Shown one piece after another: positions 24,401-32,972 of a stretch of 64,000 nucleotides of DNA. The notes beneath the pieces were generated by a model. That model worked only from the letters and a program-made list of their open reading frames with translations. It ran no database searches and was not told the origin of the DNA. The DNA is from Morinoia aosen (Eukaryota > Arthropoda > Malacostraca > Amphipoda > Talitridae). Made by a program: the position numbers and the translations under genes. The stretch is taken from positions 49,231,602-49,295,601 of the forward strand of contig CM059563.1 in NCBI GenBank assembly GCA_030386875.1, given 5' to 3'. Each line of letters begins with the position of its first letter. Within the stretch, counting starts at the first letter, position 1.

Positions 24401-25386
24401 ACAAATACACTTGGGCATCAATCCCAGGAACACAGGGCTATAACCTCTGGATACTGACTGTGCCTGAAAATGACGTAGGTTAAAATGCTGGCATCTTAAG
24501 AGTCAGATGGAGACCCTGGGGAGACGAAGTCTTGTCTTTAATATGAATAGCTTCTACCTCTACCAAATCTTCAAACAACATGTCTGAGGGGATGTTTTGC
24601 GGCTAACCGATACTTCAAAAAAATGCGTTTAAGCGAAATGAGGGAGGTGCGAGACCTTTTTTCCCCTGAGGGAGGTGCGAGACCTCGAGCATATGGTTAA
24701 GGAGGAATTCCTCTTGTGGAAGTAGAATACTCATTTCTGTTTTATTTTGAACCATCTTTTTTTGATTCACAGCTGTCATGCATTTAAGCACCTACTACTT
24801 TCTCCTATGATTTGAATCTTGTTTCATGAACTTATTTCCTAACTTGCTGCTTCTATGCGCATGGGATCCTGTAGGGGAACACACCTTGTCCATAGATTCC
24901 GAGTTCTCTTAACTCCATACTGAATGATGCCTTCATCCTTCCCCATTTTGAACATCTTTGTTGTGGTAAGGAAAGCTAAAACTTGCTTATCTATCTCTAG
25001 AAAAAAGGAAAGTAATCCGTTCTCCTTGGTCGATTGCGACGAGTAAATTCATATCGGCTTAATTAGGAGTTACCTTCTGATTGTGGCATTAACTTCTCGG
25101 AGCTCAAACCCAATGTCGCTTATAATTTACTTCAGCTTGATTAAAGTCATAATCCTTCATTCTTTTTAACATACCATCCTGATGATTCTTCTTGTTACGA
25201 TTTATTACAGAAATACTTCACATTTCCTCCCTTCAGTTACAAAACTTCAAAGAAGAATACAAGACCGTACTGCAATCAGCCTCGAACGCCATCGATGAGA
25301 GCATAGACCAGACCTCTGTCAACATCGCGTGGATGGACGCCAATTACGATACAATCCTGAAGTGGCTGCGTGACAATGGGTACTGA
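8417..25386 (+). CDS. M1 aminopeptidase N-like gene, 5'-incomplete, 11 exons
   Basis: A zinc metallopeptidase that removes neutral or basic residues from peptide N-termini, usually at the cell surface. Exons are 8417-8594, 9338-9521, 10595-10751, 11599-11680, 13643-13823, 14518-14988, 16285-16472, 17402-17572, 19918-20061, 23279-23357 and 25237-25386. Joined, they give about 660 codons with no stop until the TGA at 25384, and every junction keeps phase with GT-AG introns. Seen in order: a SAMEN exopeptidase motif, HELAHQ plus NEG zinc ligands, ISYAKG with the catalytic tyrosine, TGYYRVNY, the ERAP1-like C-terminal helical domain with paired cysteines, and a C-terminus WLRDNGY without a hydrophobic GPI-type tail. 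A type II anchored or soluble form is therefore more likely, but the N-terminus is outside the window. SAMEN in place of GAMEN is unusual. Confidence 0.93.
8595..9337. other. Aminopeptidase intron a
   Basis: 743 bases, GT-AG, AT-rich. No repeat, relic or conserved ORF recognised; short open frames here are not supported. Confidence 0.8.
9338..9521 (+). CDS. Aminopeptidase exon b: zinc-binding site
   Basis: The exon carries H-E-L-A-H-Q with two zinc histidines and the general-base glutamate, and WLNEGFA with the third zinc ligand, 18 residues after the second histidine as usual for M1. The surrounding [12 protein letters not shown] is also family-typical. It ends in phase 0 at TAT/GTAAGA. Confidence 0.95.
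9522..10594. other. Aminopeptidase intron b
   Basis: 1073 bases, AT-rich, with no repeat or gene recognised. Confidence 0.8.
10595..10751 (+). CDS. Aminopeptidase exon c: catalytic tyrosine
   Basis: It starts after CATTTCAG with codons for CEPDWNF and contains SSHPV and FDDISYAKG. By comparison with mammalian aminopeptidase N, the tyrosine of ISYAKG stabilises the transition state. The donor is weak (AAAG/GTGCTC). Confidence 0.92.
10752..11598. other. Aminopeptidase intron c
   Basis: 847 bases. Nothing recognised beyond AT-rich sequence. Confidence 0.8.
11599..11680 (+). CDS. Aminopeptidase exon d
   Basis: The 82-base exon encodes [12 protein letters not shown] to LTNYLNT and ends mid-codon at CA/GTAAGT. 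Exon e supplies T to give CAT (His). Its last 18 bases and donor are the first unit of the 52-bp tandem array that follows, so this splice site is copied four more times downstream. Confidence 0.92.
11663..11930 (+). repeat. 52-bp minisatellite containing the exon d splice donor
   Basis: Five units. The first includes the end of exon d; three are nearly identical, and units four and five are progressively decayed. GT donors fall at 11681, 11733, 11785, 11837 and 11889, exactly 52 bases apart. The first four read CGCA/GTAAGT and the fifth GCA/GTGGGT. Reading past the first donor meets TAA at 11682-11684 at once, so only the first site keeps the protein open. Confidence 0.92.
11931..13428. other. 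Remainder of aminopeptidase intron d
   Basis: AT-rich with a few GC-richer patches near 12890-13150. No ORF, satellite or transposon recognised until the short element at 13442. Confidence 0.7.
13442..13528 (+). mobile_element. 87-bp non-LTR retrotransposon 3' end (truncated or short non-autonomous)
   Basis: The sequence GACTGGCGACCCCGGTGGAAA matches the 3' end of element 1 (GCTGGCGACCCTGGTGGAAAC near 7320). It keeps both 3' stem-loops: 13444-13459 (CTTCGC, GAAA, GCGAAG) and 13469-13487 (GTCGC with GCGAC). The tail is AATAATAATAAC. A direct repeat AGTACATTT flanks it at 13433-13441 and 13529-13537. It sits about 115 bases before exon e. It comes from a sister lineage of element 1, not from element 1 itself. 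Confidence 0.7.
13643..13823 (+). CDS. Aminopeptidase exon e
   Basis: The acceptor is CTGTGTTCAG. It encodes the [11 protein letters not shown] stretch through [15 protein letters not shown], the linker from the catalytic domain to the beta-sandwich domain III, and ends in phase 0 at CAG/GTGATT. Confidence 0.93.
13824..14517. other. Aminopeptidase intron e
   Basis: 694 bases. No repeat or gene recognised. Confidence 0.8.
14518..14988 (+). CDS. Aminopeptidase exon f: domain III and start of helical domain
   Basis: The largest exon, 157 codons in phase 0. It starts at KRFLM after TTTGCAG and carries [18 protein letters not shown] and RAQLIDD, all conserved in M1 peptidases. The [16 protein letters not shown] segment closes domain III. 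The C-terminal ERAP1-like helical domain begins near SRAQLID. It ends NLR at AGG/GTGAGT. Confidence 0.95.
15073..15382 (+). repeat. Dispersed repeat copy in intron f
   Basis: The family blocks appear in order: GTGAGGTCCTGAGC, TTCGGTTCACG, TTTTTTCAGCACCTCTGGCTT, TTTCATAAACTTCTTTC, GCGCAGAGGG, ATGGTGCCTTCCTCCTT and GGGCTGAAACTAACT. It is nearly full length. Confidence 0.7.
15540..15920 (+). repeat. 32-bp tandem array
   Basis: About eleven units around GATTTGACGTTCC/TAAGGGATGCG. Two variants alternate (GACGTTCC and GGCGTTCT types) through much of the array. One unit is shortened near 15700. Non-coding. Confidence 0.85.
16285..16472 (+). CDS. Aminopeptidase exon g
   Basis: It starts [16 protein letters not shown] after CGTCCCAG, in phase with exon f. 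It carries [10 protein letters not shown], whose two cysteines form a disulfide in the family. It ends mid-codon GA/GTTAGT. Confidence 0.92.
16491..16588 (+). repeat. 11-bp tandem array just after exon g donor
   Basis: Eight perfect units of CGACCCGTGTA from 16494 to 16581, then a degenerate ninth. It begins 18 bases into intron g. The open reading frames it creates on both strands come from the repeat and are not genes. Confidence 0.93.
16589..17401. other. Remainder of aminopeptidase intron g
   Basis: AT-rich. No further repeat or gene seen. Confidence 0.75.
17402..17572 (+). CDS. Aminopeptidase exon h
   Basis: It reads [13 protein letters not shown] to [17 protein letters not shown]. The YC and ACSRE cysteines are the second conserved pair of the helical domain. 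The donor is CAAG/GTACCG. Confidence 0.92.
18040..18270 (+). pseudogene. Mariner/SETMAR-type transposase helix-turn-helix relic
   Basis: The frame reads [13 protein letters not shown]...AQKILTNDV...QNVVRN, which follows the second helix-turn-helix of mariner-family transposases (RLTVRMIAEELNL-like, then ILTEDL, then VPRNLT). The stop TAA at 18241 sits where the family has leucine before threonine, a one-base change from TTA. No catalytic DDD domain or terminal inverted repeats are seen, so only a small fragment remains. Confidence 0.55.
18385..18412. repeat. AC microsatellite
   Basis: Fourteen uninterrupted AC units. Confidence 0.97.
19190..19820 (+). repeat. 20-bp satellite array before exon i
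   Basis: From about 19540 to 19800 the period is exactly 20 (CATGCCATTTAGAATCACAT and variants, some 13 units). Upstream, 19190-19520, a related but more degraded set (ATATCGTATCATATGTC types) continues it. The long open frame that spans it is an artefact of low-complexity sequence. The array ends about 100 bases before the exon i acceptor. Confidence 0.88.
19918..20061 (+). CDS. Aminopeptidase exon i
   Basis: It encodes [27 protein letters not shown] through RKNVQRISD, typical of the helical-repeat C-domain. The acceptor is CGTTGCAG and the donor ACTA/GTGAGT. Confidence 0.92.
20062..23278. other. Aminopeptidase intron i
   Basis: 3217 bases, the longest intron. AT-rich, with short open frames on both strands near 21800-22280 that show no motif I can name. 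No satellite or named transposon was found. Confidence 0.7.
23279..23357 (+). CDS. Aminopeptidase exon j
   Basis: The 79-base exon reads [26 protein letters not shown]. The first base completes TAT (Tyr) from exon i. The donor is GAG/GTGAGC in phase 0. Confidence 0.9.
23358..25236. other. Aminopeptidase intron j
   Basis: Contains a dispersed-repeat copy at about 24660-24995. An open stretch near 24402-24480 flanked by splice-like sites was examined and not accepted as an exon. Confidence 0.75.
24660..24995 (+). repeat. Dispersed repeat copy in intron j
   Basis: Blocks GGAGGTGCGAGACCTCGAGC, TTTTGATTCACAGCTGTC, ATCTTGTTTCATGAACTT, TATGCGCATGGGATCCTGT and TTTGAACATCTTTGTTGTGG are in family order. 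Confidence 0.72.
25237..25386 (+). CDS. Aminopeptidase exon k: C-terminus and stop
   Basis: It starts LQNFKEEY after CCCTTCAG and ends WLRDNGY with TGA at 25384-25386. It closes the last helices of the ERAP1-like domain ([10 protein letters not shown]...WL). There is no hydrophobic C-terminal tail. Confidence 0.94.
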   Translation, partial: LQNFKEEYKTVLQSASNAIDESIDQTSVNIAWMDANYDTILKWLRDNGY

Positions 25387-26240
25387 CGCTTGCCTTGATC
25401 TAGCCTAGATCTACTCATGATCTGACGTGTTTTTATGTCGCCCTGGAAATGAATGTGCATCTTGTGGTGTAGGAAACATCATGAGAACTCTGCGTCCATG
25501 GATGAATGTGTTATCGTGCTGATGTAAGTATTGTATACGTAAGTTAGTCCACACGTTTTATAATCATAACAATCCGGTGTGTGTGAATGTGTCTGTCCAA
25601 GTCCTGTATCTGGAAGTGAAACAGTTAGGTTTTTAGTTTGATAACTGTTTAGTGTAAACATTATAATAGCATTAGTAATTTTTATGGTTAAGTTTAAGAG
25701 AAAAATAGAGCTACATATAAGCGAGGGAAAACCTTGTACCAGGTCTTGCATGTAAAACCGCGTGTTAAACTTCGCAGTAGTGTGATGAATGAGACGAGTA
25801 TGCACATGTAAAAGTTGTGTTGAGCAATTAATGTAATTTATAATACAGCTTCTTACACATGGAAAATTCGCATAGCTTTTACTTACTTGATCGGTTGCTC
25901 TTGGTCTGCGTACATAGCTGTAATGAAGCTTTAGTTTCAGTTTTGGTTTCTGTACCTAAATAGCGCAGTGGCCCAATGAATTCGTTTTTGTTATTGTTGT
26001 CATAGAAGAATTTTGTTTTGGGTATACCTTCTTGAAAATGTTATGAAATTTTTACTCCGGTCATTATTTTCCTTATTCTGCTAAAGAAGAGCAACATTCC
26101 AAAGTATACACCCTTTTGAGAGTATTCATAAAATGTTGCAATGTTTTTTTTTATATACCATATTAAGATTTTCTGCACATTTCTGCCAGCAACGGGCTTC
26201 GCACTTTTTACAATTGATTTTATTTTACTTGAATAAAACC
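25387..26240 (+). other. Probable 3' UTR of the aminopeptidase gene
   Basis: The first canonical AATAAA after the stop is at 26232-26237, giving a UTR of about 850 bases if used. No conserved ORF lies between. The extent is inferred, not observed. Confidence 0.4.
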
Positions 26241-29200
26241 CAGATGATTAGAAATGAACATTAAAATTAAAAAAAAACAAGTGCCATTGTGTGTACTGTT
26301 GTTCGGTTATCCTTTACAGGGAACGTACGTCAAAATTGTTTAATAATTGAATACTGGAAGTTCACACTGGCTGCCGTTACTGCTGACGACGCGGAGAAAC
26401 AGCCGGCAGGAATTGTTTTTAAATAAATCTACTTCAATGAATCAGGTAAAAAAACTAGAGATAATTTTCATGCACTAATAAAATTTTGTTGCATGAAACA
26501 GGAAAAAAAAAGTTATGAGGGTATTATTATTACTCGAACGACACAAATCGCGGACGAATCGGCTATCTAAGGAAACGCGCGGAAAGTTTTTTTTTCTTTG
26601 CAATTGCCTCCAAAAATAGTCATAGTTTCCCAGTCGTTCAGGCCAAGTAAATTTGTTCACCGTCATTTTCGCAAGAGAGTTAGACTTTCGGGTCAAAATA
26701 TTGAGAGCAATCACCTTAAAGCTTCGAGTTTGCTGATCAACTTTGCACTTGGATAATAAATATTATTGTGGACGTGCTGTTGCCAACGCGCTTGAAAAGG
26801 TTACGTAAGTTTAAAAACATCCTATTCTCCTGTTAAATCTTAACTCTGGAATATTATTGGTTTTGGTTTGCATTTTTTAAGAATTTGCCAGGTTCTGCAG
26901 GTAAAGCCGAACTTTTCACGATCTGACATTTTATTTCGAGGTTCCAATCAATCAGAGGATTGCATAAATTTAATAACGAATTGTTTTTTTACGGAAGTCA
27001 CTTTTATAATAGACTTTCTTTATTATTTTTTTCACGCTAAAGAGTAGATATTTTTTAACCCTTTAGAGTAATTTTACATATTAACGTACGGTAGCTGATC
27101 CATTTACATTTATATGCATATTAGCGAAGGAAAAATGAATTTATCGGTAGGCACGTTCTATAACAAAGATATTCTTGTGACGAGCATGGACTGAGTGCAT
27201 TCACAGCTCTGGTGTAGCGGATGTCAACTAAGATTTGAGCCCTGTACAAATTGGCCAGTCAGCATCTGCTAGCTTGACCGCCATCTGACCAGGTGTAATT
27301 TTGAAGCAATCGTTCCAACTTCACATTTTTTCATTTAGTAACAGAAATTTTTTCCTGAATGTTACCGTCGGATATTAAATTGATTTTTACCACTTATTCT
27401 CTTTTATTTTTTATCTGCACATTCCCTAGGTAGATTCCATTTTTTAAGACCTTATCTATGTTAAATATTATGTATACTTGATTACGTAAAAGGTCTCGGC
27501 TTTCATAATCGATTTTGCCAGACTCGTCTGATGATGTTTAATTTGCTGCATTATAGCACCCTAAAAGTTCTGAATTTCTGTTCCTTTACAAAAAATTCAG
27601 AGGACTAATCCCCATGTTCTTGAGCCAATATACGGCTTGTACAAGAAATATTTTTGCAGTATTAGAAGAAGCCTTTATTGAATTATGTGAAATATTTTAA
27701 TGTTGTCTTGTGTTCTGGTGCTAGCTGCGTCTCGCAGCCAAATGCTCTTCTAGGAAGACAAATCCTATAAAAGCATTGCCATGTTAATATACTCTTGAAT
27801 TTGCGCCATTTCAAAGACTTAGTTCCTCTGGTATGCCGGAGAATTTGTGAGGGACACTCTTAATCAAGAAACATCTGTTTAACTCATTTATCGGTGAAAT
27901 GAGCACTCCAAAAAAATAACGAATTAGAATTATTCTTTAGTTGCCTTTTTCAGAATGATAGTCAGAATAGATCGACCGCTCGAGGCGAACCAAGAGATCA
28001 AAGAATGAATTTTTTCATGCTGGCCATGTGGTTAAAATTACGAAGATGTACGTGAAAATTTCGTCGAGAATGGCACTTGTAAGTCAGATTCAGAGTATAT
28101 GCTGGTAGCTACAGTCCACAACAGTGTACAGCTAATAATGATGCTACACGAACGTAAAGAATTTAACTTAAAACAACATTTTCTATAGGGTATCTATTTT
28201 AAATTCTCAAGTACATCATTTTTAACCATACTGGTGTGTACAATGATTTAAACTTACTTGAATTTAATCCAAAAGATTGGAAATGGGTCTTAAATTGTTT
28301 CCATTGCTTCATCGGCGCTCTCACATTGAACTCAGCATGACCAAGTTTATTTACCATATTTTTGTTGACAAGCCCGACCCGTATTGCTTACTCTGCGACG
28401 GAGAGTTCGAGAGGAATGTACGTGCTTGATGGGAGTTGCGAGATCATGGGAGGATGCCGACACTTACCATTGTCTCGGGTCTTTTGTTTACGGCCAGAAG
28501 CTTCTATCAGGAACAAAAACATTCGAGTTCATTTGGCCTCACGGCTACACTGTTCCACCAGCAGGAAACCTCCTTGTTCATATTGGTTACGATTATTTTT
28601 ATCCGTAAAATAGTACAGAAAATCCATGGGGCTCTTGAGAAAAAGTTGTGAAGACCAGGGTAGCCAGATAATTTCATGGCCAACCAATAACTGGATAAAT
28701 GGCATCAGTTTATACATTTGAAATTTTACCATGTACGGGATGGGATAACGCTCTACGCTTCGTACACGATGTAAACATCTCTCACACCCATCTGATATTG
28801 GTTATGAATTCCAAAACGTCAAGGTCAAGAATCTGCATGTTTACGAGTAGAACATTTTATGCCAATCAATCCTGTGCTACGGCCCTCCCAGCATTTAAGT
28901 ATATCACTTTCCTATGAAACGTAAAGATATAAAGCTGTACTTATCACGGTGTGCCATGGCAATTGTATCAAAACTATTACTATTATTTCTGGATTCAACT
29001 CCTTTCATTGAATAAGCTTTAGGGCCTTCCTAGGGGTCAGCTTCAAGTCTTAAGGTTTTGTTTAGTGAATCGTGCCTTATTTGGCGCGGGAAGGGTCGGG
29101 GAAAAAGATTGAGAGCTATTGCTCGTGTCTAATGTTGAGACTCTTAATTAATGACATTTTCTACTAATCTCGAAGGTCTTTAATTTGCCCAGCTTTTCTT

Positions 29201-32200
29201 AACGATGAGCCGAACTTGGGACGAAAGATGAAAATTTGGGAAATTGGGAAGAAATTGTTTTAATGCTGGTGATTTTTTTCAAATAATACGAGTATTACAC
29301 TTGACGACAAATTAGAGCTTTTGTTTATTTGAAGTTTAGTTTGTTTTGAAGCAGAAGTACACAACGAAAAAAGTGCTCCAGTTTAACACTTACGTAGCAT
29401 ATTTTGCAGCACCGTTAATTTTTCTTACGTCAACGATTTATTACAAAACGAAAACTTTAATGTCCATTGTCTGTGGAAACGTGGAGCTGATCTTGAAGCA
29501 AATTGCTGAACAAATAATGCGGCCTGTTCTACAAGCAGCCGATGCAAAGGCGCTTGCCTGAACATTGGACGTAGTTCTCATGATTGATTTTTTTTTACTT
29601 CGCCCAACAATTTTTAACGTTCTTGCGTTCAAACGCTTGTACGAGGGGACAGGAATCCATGTATTGCATTTTGAAATTTCCTGACTCGTCAAAACGGCTT
29701 CACGCCTCCTACTGTCAGCACATCGTTTTCTAGTTATTCATTAGTTGATGTGTTTAATCTTCAGATGTGCTTACATGTGCTTGGTAATTGATTGTTGCAG
29801 TACCCGATCCCCATATAAAACTACACATTCCCTCCCACGACGGATTTAATTAACAGAATTGCTCTCCTTATCAGCGTGACTTAATTAGAGCTCAGGTCCC
29901 CTCAGGAGGCGTGGGTAGGGCAGGCAATGTAGGCTTATGATAAGTTTGTGTATCCTGTGCTATGGGGACAGGCGCCGCTCAAAGAGATACTATTACGTCG
30001 TGCACAACCCGCCAAAAATAACGGGAGTCAATATCTTATTTGAATAATTTTTTCAGGTGTGGATGACAAACAAATAAATCCATCCTAATAGTACCTACGA
30101 TTAAAATATTCTTGTACTTGTGCACTGCAGAAATGATTTTCGAGAAATGAAGAAGTGCAGGTCTCTAACATACGTAAGCCGATGCAGAAGTTCATCTAAA
30201 AATAAACATTTACGCTGAAATACTCAATGCTTGCGCATAATACAATGTGTGAAGAATGGGTGGGGTATATAAAATTTAGCCCATAAATTACACTTCTTCT
30301 ATTTATTTCTTTATTCGAATATTTGTATATACATTTTATGCAGGGTATACAAGCCCATGAAGAGGGAGCGATTAATTTCTTTGGGCAGTAAAGGGCCAAT
30401 GCATCAACGTTTTTGTTGAATACTTTTGCTATTCATGATTTTTTGTCCTATGTTCACTCGTCGCAGGCCGTTTAATGAATGTGATCGGCAGCATTTCCGG
30501 TAATTTTTTAGTGAAAGGAAAACTCAATTCTGCTTCGTAAAAAGGACGATGATCTTTTTAGAATACTTGGAAAAAGATACGTCTGAAATGCATGATACAA
30601 AGTTGAGCCACTTTTGAATTTCTCGGATTGAAACATTGGGCCTTTATTCATGGTTTTATTTGAAAGAGAATCCTAATTTTGAATAAGTTCTTAGTTTTCG
30701 TTAGTTGAACCTATGTATGGGACAATCTTGAACATTAGTTTGGCTCTGAGAAAACAATAGATCATTTTTACTTGTGTGTTTGATACACAAACCATAACGT
30801 CCTGCCCCGTTTATTACGTGTAAAATTAGTAATTTCGCTAACCAATCTTTTATGAGACATTCCTTCTACATCCAAATCCTCCGTGTTGTTTAAACTGTGG
30901 AAAATTTTTTAGCATCAAATAACAAACTAAAACAGATGAAAAACCTGTCACACGTATCTACTTAGTAGCGATTAACGCTTAAGGTAAAGCTCAGCCTAAC
31001 TTCCGCCCAACAAATGCATTGTACATTCGAGCAGGTTGTAAACACGATGTGGAGCTCAATGGACTGGACTCCGAAATTCCTATTAACTCAGACCGACCAA
31101 CGAACAACCAAACATAGTGTGCACCGTGATGCGTACTTCGGGATCTTGATCGTCCAACTCGGAGTGCCGGATTCGAATTTCGCAGTCCCGCCGTCTCGGA
31201 CGCCAAAATCCCCCACTATTCCTGCATCAGTTAGACTTCTGCTGTGGTAGCGGAAGGTTCGCATTCGCTTCTCCCAGTTTCTGAAGTGAAATGACCTGGC
31301 TGTGTTGATAGGTTCCACCGCAGCAAATTACGTGGCTATCTTTGTTTCGTTTATTTCCCACTTCCGTCCGGTCTAAGGTAGGTACACCTGTTTTGTTTTT
31401 TATGTCAAGTACTGCCTGTTAATTGGAAGATAGGCACATTCAAATTCTACTGTAACCGGTTTTGCATCCGAACAGGTTGCCTTTACTGATATGGCAGGCA
31501 GTGAACTAACGAAGTTGATAAATTAAAGTGCCGGTTGCGGTTAGCTCCTCCTCAAGCCCGGCCCGGCCATCGAACTGCTAAAAATCAGAAATGGTTTATT
31601 TACCTGCGCTAATTGGACGCTGTAAACGGAACACCTGTAGTTAGTGTGCGGGATGCCGATATGTAGAAATATTTCTGCAAATCTGCAGGAAAGTCTATCA
31701 TTCCGTCTATTATATTTTATATGGTAAAACGCTACGTGTCTCCTAAAATATATAAATAAGTTTATATTAAATTGTAGCACGTAATTTCTTTTATGTCATT
31801 GCAATGGGAATCTCATCGAACACATTAATTTTTTGGAAAATTTTATGCATTCAGTAATCAATGTCAATTATTATTACTACAGTGTCTCCTTGAATTTATT
31901 TTTAAATAATATAATGGTGCACTCCGGAGTCATGGTTGTCAAACTCGGAGTGCCTTAAAATTTATTTTAAACATAAATTTACATATTTGTTTGTACGCAA
32001 TTTTTCCTGTGTTATTGGAATGGGAATTTAGATTATCACATTAAATTGGTTGGTCCGTCTCTCTTTCATACTCTTGAAGGATGCTTAATGACCGTATCTG
32101 TGATACGAGTTTCACCAGCGCAGAAGTACAAGAATATTTTAATTGGGGGGTACTATTATAAGGGATCTTTTTGTTCATCATCCATATCTGGAAAATTTAT

Positions 32201-32463
32201 TCAAGGAAAATTTTGAATCCAATCATTTTTGACTGTTCGTGTACACTATAGTAGGAAATAAGTTCCGTTGAATACCATTCGCGCTTCTGAGTTATTTCTG
32301 AGGCTGTGTACAATCCTCGTAACTATTAAAGCTATTGCTTCATGACGAATATTATCCGCAAATTAATAGTTCAGGTAGCGTGGCCCACCGGACTTCTGAT
32401 CGACTAGTTCTGATAGTAAGACTAAGTGCAGTTTATAAGCATGGATTTGCAGCCCTGAACGGC
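26241..32463. other. Gene-free stretch between the aminopeptidase gene and element 2
   Basis: About 6.2 kb of mostly AT-rich DNA. Short open frames near 28360-28650, 29350-29690 and 31000-31310 show no recognisable family. 31010-31300 is richer in CG than its surroundings. No copy of the dispersed repeat was recognised here. Confidence 0.6.
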
Positions 32464-32470
32464 TTGGACG
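32464..32470. repeat. Possible 7-bp target duplication of element 2, left
   Basis: TTGGACG here recurs at 39456-39462 after the ATT tail. Two of its bases could belong to the tail, so the duplication may be only five bases. Confidence 0.45.
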
Positions 32471-32483
32471 GAAATTTTACGTG

Positions 32484-32542
32484 TTCCCTTTACCACGTTT
32501 ACTGGTACCAAATTATTGAATTATTGAGCTTGGTGAAGGGAA
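32484..32542 (+). promoter_or_regulatory. 5' UTR stem-loop of element 2
   Basis: TTCCCTTTACCA (32484-32495) pairs with TGGTGAAGGGAA (32531-32542) over 12 positions with one wobble. The stem has the same place relative to the 5' end as the stem of element 1, but the pairing register differs slightly and the loop sequence is different. Confidence 0.7.
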
Positions 32543-32972
32543 AGAAGTCGTAGACAAGGATTGATACAGGAATACCTACTCACGAGCAGGTATCCAGCTG
32601 ACCCGGCACCTTCTCGTGGTGGTACCGTTGAAATACCCAACTGCTCTTTCCTCTATCTTTTGAGTTTTCTTTCGAGGGATTAAGATTTTAGTTTTTTTTC
32701 CAATTCCCCGTTGTTGGGTAGAACAAAGTCGGGCGGCGGCCCGAGCTCTTCGGAGCTTGGGTCTCATTTGCGTAGTTATTCTCTCTTTAATTTGCCTTAT
32801 ATTCCAGGGCCCTTAAATAACCTATAAGAATAGACTTAAGTTACGCAGACCAATAGTCCATATTGGATTACTACTTTGGATCCCAAAGTAAAACTAAGCA
32901 CTTCTGGCAACAATCAGCGAATACCTCAAACCCCGACTTCGAGGCGGGGAAACCCCCTCTGAAGCCGGGAGT

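Noticed and set aside
24402..24480. Possible extra aminopeptidase exon ([17 protein letters not shown])
   Set aside because: Exons j and k join in phase 0 to give a normal family sequence, and the frame has no family counterpart.
28384..28608. Open frame ending GYTVPPAGNLLVHIGY, slightly like a P450 segment
   Set aside because: The likeness covers under 20 residues. There is no haem-binding motif, no neighbouring exon and no convincing splice sites.
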